Below, piece after piece: positions 33,820-46,621 of a DNA stretch of 64,000 nt. A model generated the notes under the pieces. That model was not told the DNA's origin. It was given only the letters and a program-made list of their open reading frames with translations, and did no database searches. Both the position numbers and the translations under genes were made by a program. How positions within the stretch are numbered: position 1 is the stretch's first letter; every line of letters begins with the position of its first letter. Origin of the DNA: Glycine soja (Eukaryota; Streptophyta; Magnoliopsida; Fabales; Fabaceae); NCBI RefSeq assembly GCF_004193775.1, contig NC_041011.1:11497656-11561655 (forward strand), in the 5' to 3' direction.

Positions 33820-34236
33820 CGTTTTAACTTATAAACATAACAACATCGGTTTTTTAAGGATAACCGATGTTAACTTAATATAGATAACATCGGTTTTGGA
33901 AAAACTGATGTTAACATCAAATAGGTTACATCGATTTTTTAAAAAACCGATATTAAGATCAACTCCTTAACATCAACTTTCTCAAAACTGATGTTAAGTT
34001 TATGAAGTTAACATTGGTTTTGTCAAAACCGATGTTACCATATTTATCTTAACATCATGTTAACATCAGTTTTTTAAATAACCGATGTTAACATGAAGTA
34101 GTTAACATCGATTTTGTTAAAACCGATGTTAAGTAACTCTATTTAATTACAAAAATGTCACCATATTTTTGTTAACATTGATTTTTGCAATAACCGATAT
34201 TAATGGAGCAATGTAAAAAACCTTTTTTTAGTAGTG
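33820..34236. mobile_element. CACTA terminus with subterminal hairpin repeats
   Basis: The stretch ends in TTTTTTTAGTAGTG (34223-34236), the complement of CACTACTAAAAAAA, a CACTA terminal inverted repeat. Inside it are eight subterminal units of the form TAACATCGGTTTT, spacer, AAAACCGATGTTA, each a hairpin, starting near 33842, 33888, 33925, 33967, 34009, 34055, 34103 and 34171. In CACTA elements such repeats bind the TNPA-type protein. The next three bases, ATA, would be the 3-bp target copy. No matching second terminus was found in the window. Confidence 0.85.
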
Positions 34237-35197
34237 ATAATTGATAAGAGTTAAACATGCACAATAATATAAAACATTTTTTCGTAACGTTGTGTCGTTC
34301 GGTCAGTTTCAGCTTCGGTCAAGATTTGTTACATGAGAAAGGAGTTGACTTGTTCTAAAAATAATGATGTAATGTTATTTTGAATCAAAATTTAACTGCT
34401 ACGTTTCCAAAGACTCGTTAATTCGGAGAAGAGTGATGCTGAATACTTCCTCATTTTTTTAATTATGATAATATTAGTTTAAAATACTTATTAATTTTAT
34501 TAATTAGTTTTTACTAAAAATCTTACTAATTATAATTTTTTTTGAAAATTTAGTTAATCACTTTAGTAGAATTTTTCTTCTTAATTATCCATGACATGTT
34601 CGTGAACACTTCCACATATTTGTGCACCAAAATAAACCTTCTATTTGAAATAAAAAACAATTGCTTAAATTGGAAAGACACAATTCTATTTGAGTACGAT
34701 TTTCCCTTTTTCTTAATACACATAACTTGAATGTAGACCATCGTAAATAAAGAATAGCGGTTTCAAAGGATTAATAATAAACAATAATAATGAGTCGTTG
34801 GTTCAGTGATAATAACTTTGATTCCTTAAATTTTAATCTTATAAATGAAAAATACATGTGAAAGAAAAAAATTTCACTAAAAAAATTCAAGTTAAATACC
34901 TTGAAAAATATTAATTATTTACAAATGGATAAATACTCTCAATCCATATAACAACAAATAAAGAAAAAGGGTTCACAACTAATCAACACGAAACTGAGCT
35001 CCTCTCCAATGCCTTGAACTTCGAAACTCACAGCAATTTGTTATTATTATAACAGCAAAACGCACACCAATTATCATGACTCTCCAATATTAAACTAACC
35101 ATCACACTTTCTTTGTTTCACCGTCATAACATAGCTTCCTCCTCCTTGGTTTCTTGTTCACTTCTTCTGTAACAATTTCATCCAACAAAAGAAAGAA
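34237..35197 (+). promoter_or_regulatory. AMP1 upstream region
   Basis: About 960 bases of AT-rich DNA between the CACTA terminus and the AMP1 start codon. No convincing TATA box; the last 200 bases are pyrimidine-rich, typical of a plant 5' UTR. Regulatory content cannot be read further by eye. Confidence 0.4.
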
Positions 35198-38100
35198 ATG
35201 GTTCCGTCAAATACCGTAACGGCATTCACCGCAAAGCCGTCTCCGTTATTAACTTTCGTAATGCTCATCGTCCTCGGCGTGGTGGGATTCTATTCCCTGC
35301 ATTTCCCTCCCCGTCCCACCACCTCCCCCGACCCCTCGCGCTTCCGCCACGTGTTCGTATCGTCTTCGTCGAACTCCACTGTCGCGAGCTACCTCCGCGC
35401 CCTCACCGTGCACCCTCACCTCTCTGGAACAAAACCCGCCTCGTTAACCGCACGCTATGTGGTGAACCATTTCACCACCCTCGGCCTTCAAACAAAAACA
35501 GTACAACACTCTGCGCTGCTATCCTACCCGGTGCGCTCCTCGCTCGCCGCGCATTTTAGCGACGGCACGAGTTTCGAGTTTCAGGTTTGTTTGTTTTTTT
35601 TTTTTATCGATACATGTTTAGTTTAGTTGTTAGTAGGATTCGAATTCACCACTTGTTTGTTTTGTTTGTTAGGTTAAATGGATACGCATTTCCATTCATG
35701 TGTTTTTTAGAAATATCAATTCTTAACTTTTGATTCTAACGACTGTTTGATGTTAAAATCTTATAACTTCGTTTCAGTTAACCGAACCGGACACTGAGAA
35801 GGAAGTGGTGGCGCCGTACCACGCATACTCGCCGTCAGGTGCGGCGGAGGCGGCCGCGGTGTTTGTGAACTACGGGCGGGAGGAGGACTACCGTCAGCTG
35901 GTGGCTGCGGGGGTGGAGGTGGCGGGGTGCGTGGTGGTGGCGAGAGGCGGCGCACTGCCGCGCGGGGCGGTGGTGGAGGCGGCGGAGAGGCACGGTGCGG
36001 CGGCGGCGGCGGTGTTCGTGGAGAGGGACACGTGGCGCGAGGGGTTTGAGAGAGGGCACGTGATGAGAGGGGGGATAGGGGACCCACTGAGTCCTGGGTG
36101 GAGTGGGGTGGAAGGTGGTGAGAGTTTGGGTTTGGAAGATAGTGAGGTTTTGAAAAGGTTTCCGAAAATTCCATCTTTGCCCTTGTCTGCTGAGGCTGCG
36201 GAGAGGATCTTGGAGTCGCTTGGTGGTGCTCCTCTGCCCTTGGATTGGAGGGGTACCCTCAAGTCATCCAAGGTTAAGAATGTTGGCCCGGGCCCCACCA
36301 TCCTCAACTTTACTTATCAGGTTGGTTCCTACTTCCTAGTGTATCTTTTTATTTTTAGAGACAATCATTTGCCGCATGGTTTTTGATGGACTTCTTTCTT
36401 ACATCTATGTTTTGTTTATTGAGATTAATTTTCATAATACCACTTAAAAGATTGAGATTAATTTCTAGAGAAGATACTCCATTCATATTCATCAATAGTT
36501 TACACAATGCATATACTATTTTCTTTGAGTTATTTATTTATTTATTCTCAATTAATTAAAATTCACTTTAAATGTACTTTTTAGAACAATTTTACCATAC
36601 ACAACAATTTATATGATTGGATGCTTTACGATGTTACTGTATTCTAATTAAATTATAGTTTGTATCATTGATAAAGAGAGATCAATAGAGAGATGACTTT
36701 TTGTGATTGTTTGTTCCTAGATAGTGTTTCTTTGATGATTGCAAGTTTTGGAGATGTTCAGGTTTTGACCATATCTCAGAGAAAAAAAAGGATTTGACTT
36801 TTGACCATATTTAATGTGTGTTTAACCAAACAATTTAATAAACTCTCGTAATATTAGAGTTTCTGACTTTCTGTTTAAATTTAATCATGGAATGTTTTGA
36901 AATAAGTTGATAAGTTGTAATGAAAGTCTATTAAAACAAGGTACAAGTTCAAATAAGTTTGGCATAAGTCTTTCTAAGCATACCCGATTTTCTATCCAAT
37001 TTATTGTTCATGTCTATTGGTGGAATGTTTTGATTATTACAGTATATATTTTAGATGCTTATCTTTACAACACAAATATTAATGGTAGTACAAGGATCTT
37101 TAACTATGCTATATGTTTTTTCAGTGCATGTTTCAGTGTGGCTTGTTTTTTTTTTTTTATCAGGGTGAATTGAAGGTGGCTACCATTGAAAACGTTTTTG
37201 CCATTATCAAGGGACGGGAAGAACCTGATCGATATGTTCTGCTTGGGAACCATAGAGATGCATGGACATATGGTGCTGTTGACCCCAACAGTGGGACAGC
37301 TGCTCTACTTGACATTGCTGGCAGATTTTCTATTCTATTGCGTTTGGGGTGGACTCCACGGAGGACCATCATTCTATGCAGTTGGGATGCAGAGGAATTT
37401 GGAATGGTAGGTAGCTCCACTAATCTCATGTGCATCATGGTTAACCATTTTCATCATGTGATCATTGGATATTGATAAGTGATAAGCTAGTGAATTTAGT
37501 GACAAAGAATTGTGGATATGTGTGGTGTAAGTAACTCTACTATGATTTGTCTTGTTTACCTAAATTTGTTGCCATTATCTTAAGTCTTTTTCAAATGGAT
37601 TAACTTCTTTTTATCAGGTTTTTGCTTAAAAAGTATTCATTTCCATTTTCCACTAATCTTATGTGCATCATGGTTAACCACTTTCATTATGTGCTCATTG
37701 GATATTGATAAGTGATAAGCCAGTGAAATAGTGACAGAATTGTGGACATGCGTGGTGTAAGTGAAACTCTACTACGATTTGTCTTGTTTACCTAATGTTT
37801 GTTACCATTATCTTGAGTAAGTCTTTTTCACATGGATTAAGTTTTTTATCAGGTTTTTGCTTTAAAAGTATTCATTTTCTTAAAATGAAAATTTAATGCA
37901 AAGGTTGTGCTTTTTATCAAGTTAGATCAGTTTGCTTTATTTCAATTATGGTGTCATGTCATTCCCGGTAATGTGCTCTCTAAATCAAGTTTCTCCATTT
38001 ATGTAGATAGGATCCACTGAGTGGGTTGAACAAAACCTTGTCAATCTTCGTTCCAAAGCTGTAGCATACCTCAATGTAGACTGTGCTGTTCAAGGGCCTG

Positions 38101-41100
38101 GTTTCTTTGCTGGCTCAACTCCTCAGCTAGATGATCTTCTTGTCGAGGTCATAAAACAGGTATTTGAAGTAATTATACGTGCATATGTGAATCTGCATTT
38201 GGATATTGTTTTAAATATAGTTGATCCTGATATTTAATTAATGCTTTGAATAATTTTTTACGTGTTTATTTCAGGTCAAGGATCCTGACACTGAAGGTAC
38301 TACAATATATGAGAATTGGGCAGCTGCTGGTGGAAACTCTAATGTAGGACTTTTAGTCTACTGGCCAATGGTCATTTTTACATATATGAAGTTATCTTTA
38401 GCTGTATTCTCTTACAAGTTACAACTACGTTTCTAAACTCTTCCTTCTTGTCTTTGTCTTTTCAACAAAGATGATAAACAGTCGTTTAGGTCTTTACTGT
38501 CTAGATGCCTTATTGAGTTTTGATAGATTCATATTTATTGTTTTCCCTTTTTCATCTCACTGGTGCCAATTTCCTTTTTTATTAAGGAAAATAAATTTGA
38601 AAGTAAGAAAAATACAATTTATCTTTCAAAATAAATCAATGGTGATGAAAGATCACATATTTGTTGCTTAGCAGGTTTTATCTTGGTTGATTGCAGATTC
38701 AAAGGCTCAGTGGTGTTGATTCTGATTTCGCTCCATTTGTGCAACATGCAGGGGTTCCATCTGTTGATGTATATTATGGAAAAGGTACATACCTTGTTGA
38801 TATTGTCTAAAACGGTTTCATATGATTTGTGAAAAAGTCATGCCAGCATATCAAGTATCACCTATGTATTTGCTCTAGTTGTGCCACTCAATTTTAATTA
38901 ATAATGTATCTTTTGGGGCATTTAAGGGACTAGTTCAGAGTGTAAAACGCACTTATTTTCTGTTGAGGTTGATAAAGGTTTAACATTCATGGTTTCTTAG
39001 ATTAGGCCATTAGATCTGAGGTCATGGAAAGCTGTCAATGTTAGTTGATGCTTTTTAATGTAAAATATGCCTCAGCACTGCAATGGTTCTTGTGTTTCTG
39101 GCTATCATTATTTGGTCCTATCATAGGACTTGTATCTAGCTATTGTCATCTAGGAGCCAGAACTATAATGATCAGTATATACATTTTTTAAGCATATAAT
39201 TTTTTACACTACAAAAATCAAAATTTTTGCATCTGAATATTCTTATATATGCCAATGTCCATTATCTGTCATATGTCCATGGCCTTCGGTGTTAAATAAT
39301 GTATTTCTTTTCTCTAGATTATCCTGTCTATCACACTGCTTTCGATTCCTATAACTGGATGACAAAGTTTGGAGATCCATTCTTTCAGCGCCATGAAGCT
39401 GGTTAGATTTCTTGTTTAACCCTCTCTTAGCAAGAATTTTGAAATGATTATTTTATAGACCAATAAATTGTTCATCCATTTGTAAATCATAAGATGATAT
39501 ATCTTTTCTGTTCTTTGTTGTATTAGTTACTGGAATTTGGGGGCTTCTAGCCCTTCGCCTTGCTGATGATTCCATTATACCTTTCAATTATCTTTCTTAT
39601 GCGAATCAGTTACAGGTATGCGTTTATCTTTATAAGTATTTTAATCAACTTCTTGCTAAGTACTGTCTTGGTGTCTTTTGATATAAGTTGATTATCAAAC
39701 CAACCAGGTAATTCTAGTCAGAAGGTTAATTGCAAATTGTATTGGTTTCGATAAGTTAGAATGCAGTTTAGAATAATTAAGTTAATGGTATTTATTATTT
39801 CTTTTTTATCTATTGTATCATCAAATTATTGTATTTCATAAATTAGCGAATTCAGAATTCACAAAATTTTCTTGGGTACACCTCAAAGTTGTCTCTACAA
39901 GTTGAATCTAGGGTGTCCATCATCCTAACCTGTTATTGAGCTAGGCTCAGGTGGTCAAACCATAATGGCTGTTTTTATTAATATCAATAAAACAAATGAC
40001 ATAAGAAGTTACTGACAATCCCAAACTGAATTTAAAATATTTACTTTTTTTTGGAGGAATAGAAGGCTAAATATTTGGCAGAGGCAAAGAGAGTAAAATG
40101 TGGGGTGAATTGAATAAATATTTATCAATTATTCAATTTTAATGTTGCACTGTTATGGCTTCGTTGGAACTTGGAAGTGTTCCTATATCATTACTGAGTC
40201 TATAATCTTCCCCTACTTTGGACAGGTCTACAATAACATATTGAGCAACTTGTTAGACAAGCAGATTACTCTACATCCACTAAATACTTCGATTCAAGAA
40301 TTTGCTTCTGCTGCCAAAGAAGCTAATGATGAATCAAAGGTAAAATCAAAACTGCAATAGATTGTAGTGTATTAGTATTATTCAAGAATTTACTTGTTAT
40401 GTCTTCATCTACTTGTCTTTATTGTGAACTGCAGAAATTAAAATGGCAAGAAGCTTCAGATCGTTCTATAGATATGAAAATGCGAGCATTGAATGATAGA
40501 CTAATGCTTGCGGAAAGAGGCTTCTTGGACGTTGATGGGCTTCAAGGAAGGCAATGGTTCAAGCATCTTGTGAGTGTGTTCGCCTTCTATGCCTTTGAAT
40601 TTCTAGTTAAAGCTTTTCATTAACCAAGTTGACAAATGTGATCCCTCTAGTCCAATTGGGATGATTAATGAAAATGCTAGAACTAGCAAAATTTCACGTT
40701 TGTGGATTCTTGCTCTTTAGCCTTACCAACATCCAAGTTCAGAGCTGAATAGTATTTGATGTTATGTTTCACCAAAATGTGATTTTTATAGTGCTAGTGT
40801 ATGCCTATATTCTATTTGGATCTTATATGAGATTTGGTGCCCTTAATATTCTAGTTGTATGTTGAAACACATGATTGTAAGTTTAGGTTAAGCAACCTGC
40901 TAGATCCCCAACTTTAGTTTATATTTCATCATTTCATGTTATAAGTATTTTATTTTGCCATTACTGTGTTATTAATCCATCATGCTTCGAATAAGAGAGA
41001 ACCTGACAATTTTTGTTTACTTGTACAGGTTTTTGGGCCTCCCAGCGACCATGAAAGCAAGTTGGATTTCTTCCCTGGAATCGCTGACTCTCTGTCTAGG

Positions 41101-41211
41101 ATGGATAAAATGAGTGAAAAAGAAAGGCTTGCTGCAATTCAGCATGAGATCTGGAGGGTTGCCAGGGCCATTCAAAGAGCTGCTTCAGCACTAAGAGGGG
41201 ATTTGGCTTAA
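35198..41211 (+). CDS. AMP1-like glutamate carboxypeptidase II homologue
   Basis: Eleven exons, all with GT/AG borders and consistent phase: 35198-35584, 35778-36320, 37164-37406, 38007-38159, 38275-38343, 38697-38784, 39318-39401, 39527-39615, 40226-40339, 40435-40569, 41029-41211. Total 695 residues; Arabidopsis AMP1 has about 700. Order: signal-anchor helix (about residues 19-38), protease-associated region, M28 peptidase domain with zinc ligands in NHRDAW and DPNSGT, the catalytic pair in DAEEFGM, NVDCAV and YHTAFDSY, then the dimerisation domain ([46 protein letters not shown]). AMP1 is an endoplasmic-reticulum membrane protein that restrains meristem size and microRNA-directed translational repression. 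All metal-site motifs are present. Assigned to the AMP1 rather than the LAMP1 clade by the C-terminal motif. Confidence 0.93.
37407..38006 (+). repeat. Tandem duplication in AMP1 intron 3
   Basis: The 230-bp unit starting CACTAATCTCATGTGCATCA (about 37418) is repeated from about 37652 (CACTAATCTTATGTGCATCA). Both contain GATATTGATAAGTGATAAGC, TTGTGGATATG or TTGTGGACATG, and TTTTTATCAGGTTTTTGCTT. The copies differ at roughly one base in ten. The first copy begins only about ten bases after the splice donor. Confidence 0.9.
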
Positions 41212-42502
41212 AACTAGTGGAAAAGATAGAAATCATGTAAATATTATTTTCTTTTTTTGTACAAGAGTATAGTTAGTCCTCAGGTCCATTTTTACATGTA
41301 AATGTAAAACTGTACATTAAGGGGAAAGCACCTGGCTTCTTTGTTTATTGCTTCTATGCTGATACTTAACTTTTTTAGTTGGGGTTAAATGAACTTCACC
41401 ATTTCGGCTAGGTTTGCTTTTCCTTTTAAGATGTACCAAAATAATTTTGTAATTATGATCTGCTTAATTTAATTATAAGTAGAAATATTTTCAATGTTTA
41501 CTCAAAACTATCTAAGAGGAAATCAAATTGTTTTTTTTTTTATTTTTTTCTGCAAAACACTAAATTGAACAATATTTTGCCATAACAATTAGATTCTTTT
41601 TGGTACAAGGTCTGGTAGTGAATACTCTTTAAGTTACAATTACAACCTTCATTTTTTGCTAACATTTTACTAAGGAAATGTGAACAACTTACAAGTCACT
41701 GTTTGTTTTAAAATTGAGTAGAAGTTATATGGACATAATCTATAATGCATCAAAAAGTAATTGCATTAGTCTAACAAAATTGTGATATACATTTTAAGAT
41801 AAATGATTTCAATCAATGAAGTTATGGTTTAATGACCAATTTAGTTCATAGACTTGTATTATTTTTACATTTTGGTTTCTATACTTGGAAACTTCCTGTT
41901 TCTACCCTTTGTAATTTTAATTCTATTTTAGCCTCTTCCTTTAAGTTTGTCTTAACTCTGTTAACTAACACTGCCACAAAATAGATGTTCTCAATCCAAA
42001 TGAGAGGTCATGGTTAGTTGCCATATAAATCTTAGTTTTTTCTCATCCTTCTGTTCCTGGCTTCAAAAGAAAGCAAGCTGGTTGAGGGCATCATATGTAT
42101 GAAAAGGCTTACAACCCTCAACAAAGATGGTATTAGAGTAGCATGAATATGAGAGGGGACTCATTCCTTAAGAACGAGGATTGTACACGATTTCAAAACA
42201 ATGTTGTGTGGTGCCAAAATTAGTACTTCCAAAAGATTAAAATGCTAATACTCTAGTATGGAGAAGTATCTAAGCATTTATAAGGTAGTGATATTGTGCT
42301 ACGGTAAAATGCGCATGCACGAACAATAGGAAATGCATAATTGTTTAACTCTTAAAATAAAGAGTTTAATGTTCGTAATAATGTAAATTAATTTTATAGT
42401 GTCATTCTATCAGTGTATAACTTTTTTCTCTTTCATGAATAGTTGTCCAACAATCGTCCTTAATTAGTGTAAGAAGGATTTGACAAATGTAACCCTCTTA
42501 TA
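41212..42502. other. AMP1 3' flank, no gene seen
   Basis: AT-rich intergenic DNA after the AMP1 stop. Probable polyadenylation lies within the first 150 bases. No open frame or repeat worth calling. Confidence 0.5.
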
Positions 42503-43369
42503 TTTAAATTAGGATAGTCATTTTCTTCCCTAGATGTGTAGAGCGTTAGTAAATTCGTTCTCGAAAGATAGAAATTCAAATTTTAGTCCCTGAAAGAGAA
42601 AAAAGTGAGACATCCATCCATCCATTAACTTTTGTTTGTTAGCTTACGTGGTACATTCAAGAACGAATTTGTCTGAGCTTTACACATTAAGGAACAAAAA
42701 TGACTATTTACCAAAAATATAATTTTATCTTCGTCTTTCCCCCATTTTTTCATCGTTGCAAGCATAACATTACAATAAACATTTTAAAAAATAGGAAAGC
42801 AAACATAAATTAGAACAAACATAATAATAAACATAATATTGATTAATAAGCATAATCTATCTATTACTCTGAAATTTCTATTGTGACAATATTGGTAGTA
42901 ACAAAATCAAGTTGGGTCTCATTTTTTAATGGGTGTGCATTTTTGTTTTAGTCTCATATTTTGGGTAAGATATTGTCATATTAGAAATTTCAAAGCAATA
43001 GATACATTATGCTTATTAATCAATATTATGTTTATTATTATGTTTGTTTTAACAATCTACTTTCTTAGTTTTTAAGTGTTTATTGTAATGTTATGGTTGC
43101 AACGATTAAAAAAGGGAGGGGGAAAGATGAAGATTAAATTATATTTTGGGTTAATAACCATTTTTGTCTCTGAATGTGTAGAGCGCCGACAAATTCCTCC
43201 ATGAATGTGTCACGTAGGCTCTTTCATTAACGATAACGGACGGAAGTTAACAGATGAATGAATTTGTCGCACTTTTAGAGACTAAAATTTGAATTTTCAT
43301 TTTTTGGAAATAAATTTGTCAAGACTCTACATATTCAGAGATAAAAATTGTTATTTACCCTTTAAATTA
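42503..43369. mobile_element. Foldback Mutator-like (MULE) element with 9-bp target duplication
   Basis: An 849-bp element (42512-43360) flanked by TTTAAATTA at 42503-42511 and 43361-43369, a perfect 9-bp duplication as made by Mutator-like elements. The two arms (42512-42898 and about 42964-43360) are inverted repeats around a loop of about 65 bases; example pair GCATAACATTACAATAAAC (42762-42780) and GTTTATTGTAATGTTATGG (43078-43096). Each outer arm is itself a smaller inverted repeat: TGTAGAGCG, AAATTCGTT near 42540 against AACGAATTTGT and TTTACACATT near 42665-42690. No coding capacity. Confidence 0.85.
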
Positions 43370-43902
43370 TTGTAACCGAATGATGGTGTTTTTTTTAGAG
43401 TAAGGTTTGGACCAATTTGAATGTATGTGGGCAGATGTATATTGGGCCAACTATGAACTATGAATATTGTAGAGAAATTATATGAATGGTTACACGAATA
43501 TTTAAGAAATGAATGCAAACAAAAGTGTTGTATGTTGGTTCATTAACAACCATTAGTTAGTCTCTCTTAGACTTTACCAACTTACGTATTTTTCTATTAT
43601 AACAGTTAATAGTTAGGTAGTTTTAAGTTGGTTAAGTTAGTTAGGCTTGAGATAGTGCTTCTATTTCTTTTATTGCATAGTCTAGTTCAGAGAGAGATTC
43701 TGTAACCAGAGAAAAAAAAACTGCAGAATTTGAATAAAAATGGCTGCTGTGAGTTATGTGTAGTTTTGTTCATCCTTTTTTTCTTCTGCATTTTGCTTAT
43801 TCTTGTTCATACAAGAAACTCATTCTTTTGTGAAGTAAAATCATATCTTGGCACAACAAACTAGTGCGGTGAGCGTGGAAGATTTTGAGTTCGATTCAAG
43901 AA

Positions 43903-44749
43903 ATGGGCTCGACCAAGTATAAGGTTGAAAAAATCACAGGGCAAAATGATTTTGGGCTATGACAATTGAAGATGAGAGCTCTTCTTGTTCATCAGGGTCT
44001 GGTGGAAGCACTTGATGGAGAAGCCAAACTCGAAAAAGATGATGGCTGACGGGGATAAGAAAGCACTATTGCAGAAGGCACACAGTGCAATTATCCTCAG
44101 TCTCGAAGACAAGGTGCTAAGGCAAGTTTCTAAGGAAACAATTGCTGCTTGGGTTTGGTCAAAGCTTGAAGGTTTGTACATGACCAAATCTTTAGTTAAT
44201 CGTCTTTACCTAAAACAGTCTTTGTATTTGTTTAAGATGCATGAAGATAGATCACTAGGAGAACAATTGGATTTGTTTAATAAACTGATTCTAGATCTTG
44301 AAAATATCGATGTCACTATATGATGATGAGGATCAAGCTTTGTTATTGTTGTGCTCTTTGCCTAAGGGTTACTCTAATTTCAAAGAGACTTTATTGTTTG
44401 GAAGAGACTTTGTTTCTCTTGATGAAGTGCAGGCTGCTCTGAATTCAAAGGAATTGAATGAAAGAAAGGAAAATAAGTCCTTTACAAGTGGTGAAGGGCT
44501 GACAGCAAGAGGCAAGACCTTCAAGACAAATAGTAAATCTGATAAGAAGAAGCAAAAGCCAGAAAACCAGAAGAATGGTGAAGGAAATGTCTTCAAAATC
44601 AGAGGTCATCACTGTAAAAAGGAAGGCCATACAAGGAAAGTTTGTACTGAAAGGCAAAAAAATGGTGGCAGTAACAATAAGAAGAAGGACTCAGGAAATG
44701 TTGCAATTGTTCAAGATGATGGCTATGAATCTGCAGAGGCACTGATGGT
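43903..44749 (+). pseudogene. Copia gag, element A
   Basis: Starts about 43903 (MGSTKYKV) with an early stop where the conserved Trp of the DFGLW-type motif should be. It continues in shifting frames through MRALLVHQGLVEAL, LEDKVLRQVSKETIAAWVW and LLCSLPKGYSNFKETL (44298-44798 frame). The zinc knuckle is damaged: RGHHCKKEGHTRKVC has lost its first Cys. Broken by insertion B at 44750. Confidence 0.85.
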
Positions 44750-46188
44750 TGTTGGATCAAGTGGCCTCGAAATAATTAAGAATAGGGGGTTGAATTAATT
44801 ATGAACGTGTCTTGACTAATTAAAAAATTATCCTTCTTAATATTACTAGATTCAATTAGGCTTTACTACTAAGTTATGAGAAAGTAAAGAACAAAAACTT
44901 AGACAAAAAGTAAAGAGGAAATGAAAAGTACACAGCGGAAATTAAAGAGTTTAGGGAAGAAGAAGACAAACACAAGATTTATACTGGTTCGGCAATAACC
45001 CGTGCCTACATCCAGTTCCCAAGCAAGCACCGGTTCTTGAGATTTCCAATAACCTTGTAAAATCCTTTACAAGCAAAGATCCACAAGGGATGTACCCTCC
45101 CTTGTTCTCTTTGAACAACCAAGTGGATGTACGCTCCACTTGAACTGATCCACAAGAGATGTACCCTCTCTTGTTCTCAGTATCACAACCCAAGTAGATG
45201 TACGCTCTACTTGTACCACAAAAGATGTACGTTCCAATGTGTTAAGACAAAGAATTCTTAGGTGGTTAGTCCCTTGAATCTTTGTAAGGGGAAACAAAAG
45301 ATATCTCAGGCGGTTAGTCCTCTGAAATCTTTTGTTTAAGGGAAAGGGAAGAATCAAAAGAATTCCCAGCCGGGTAGTCCTTTGAATCTTTTGGTAAGAG
45401 GGAGAAGGGATGAAAATATAACACATTTTTGTTTTCTGCAGAATTTCCACTTGCAGAAAAATAAAGTTTTGAAACAAAGTTTAGAAAGCTTTTTGGCAAA
45501 GAAAAAGCAATAGGCAATGGTTAGAGAAAGATTGTGAAAAAGAATTGTTTTGAAGAATATCATATATATTTTGAATGTGTGCCAAAGTCATGCTTTTGTA
45601 GACTCTTCATGTCTGGTCAAAGAAACCATTGGAAGAGTAATGACTTTTGAGAAAACCATGTTAAGAGTTATAACTCTTAACTTTTTCTTCAAAACTGTTC
45701 ACTAGTAATCGATTACCACAAAAATGTAATCCATTACACAATGCATTTTATGAAAAGTTGTGACTCTTCACAATTGGATTTGAATTCCAATGTTCAGATT
45801 CACTTGTAATCGATTACTAATATAGTGTAATCGATTACACTGTTTGAAAATGATTTTGGAACGTTGCAAACCATTTGAAAACATTTTGAAAGCCAAACTG
45901 GTCACTGGTAATCAATTACTGACAACTGGTAATCGATTACTAGAGAGTAATCACTTTGGTTTTGAGAAAATTCTTTTGTAAAACAAAACTGTGCTATTTG
46001 GTTTTTGAAAAATTCTTTTAATACTTATCCTTTATGAAGTCTTGATTTGTTGCTTCTTGATTTCTTCTCTTGAATCTTGAATCTTGGATTGGATTCTTGA
46101 TGCTTGATCTTGAAGTCTTGAATCAATCACTTAGGCTTTTGGCATCATCAAAATTGCTTGGTTCATAATCTTGAAGCTTGCTTCTACA
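44750..46188 (-). repeat. 3' LTR of element B
   Basis: On the element strand it starts TGTAGAAGCAAGCTTC and ends CCACTTGATCCAACA. It carries several AGGCGGTTAGTCC-type units (45255-45400) and a cluster of GTAATCGATTAC palindromes (45705-45945). Confidence 0.9.
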
Positions 46189-46621
46189 ATCTCCCCCATT
46201 TTGATGATGACAAACCTGAAATCAAGAAACACATACAAGCTCTATCTTCTAATCGATCACTCACATAATTCTCCCCCTTTGTTTTTAAGTTAAAGCTTTA
46301 CTTGAAATTAAGTTATTTAATTATATGAGTTCTTGATTTAATCCCAACTTTTTCTCCCCTTTTTGCATCAACAAAAAGCCAAAGTGCGTATAGAGACATA
46401 AAATCATACATTCACTGATAATCATCCAAACAAGGAAGATAATAATGCATACATAAACTAAGCAAGTATGATAATAATTCATTCATAAACTATAATATAA
46501 TGCCAGATAATTTAAAGAGTCATCCAAGATAACCAAATTAGAAAGTATCATACTAATAAGTGTTTCAAAACATAGCCAAATACACGGCTAGAAATCAAAA
46601 TACTAATAATAATAGTAATAT

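Noticed and set aside
35761..36307. Long - strand frames opposite AMP1 exon 2
   Set aside because: They arise from GC-rich codon composition of the exon, which is confirmed by splice sites and protein homology on the + strand.
43859..43880. Primer binding site of element A
   Set aside because: The sequence after the left LTR (AACTAGTGCGGTGAGC) does not match the initiator Met tRNA and I could not assign another tRNA, so none is called.
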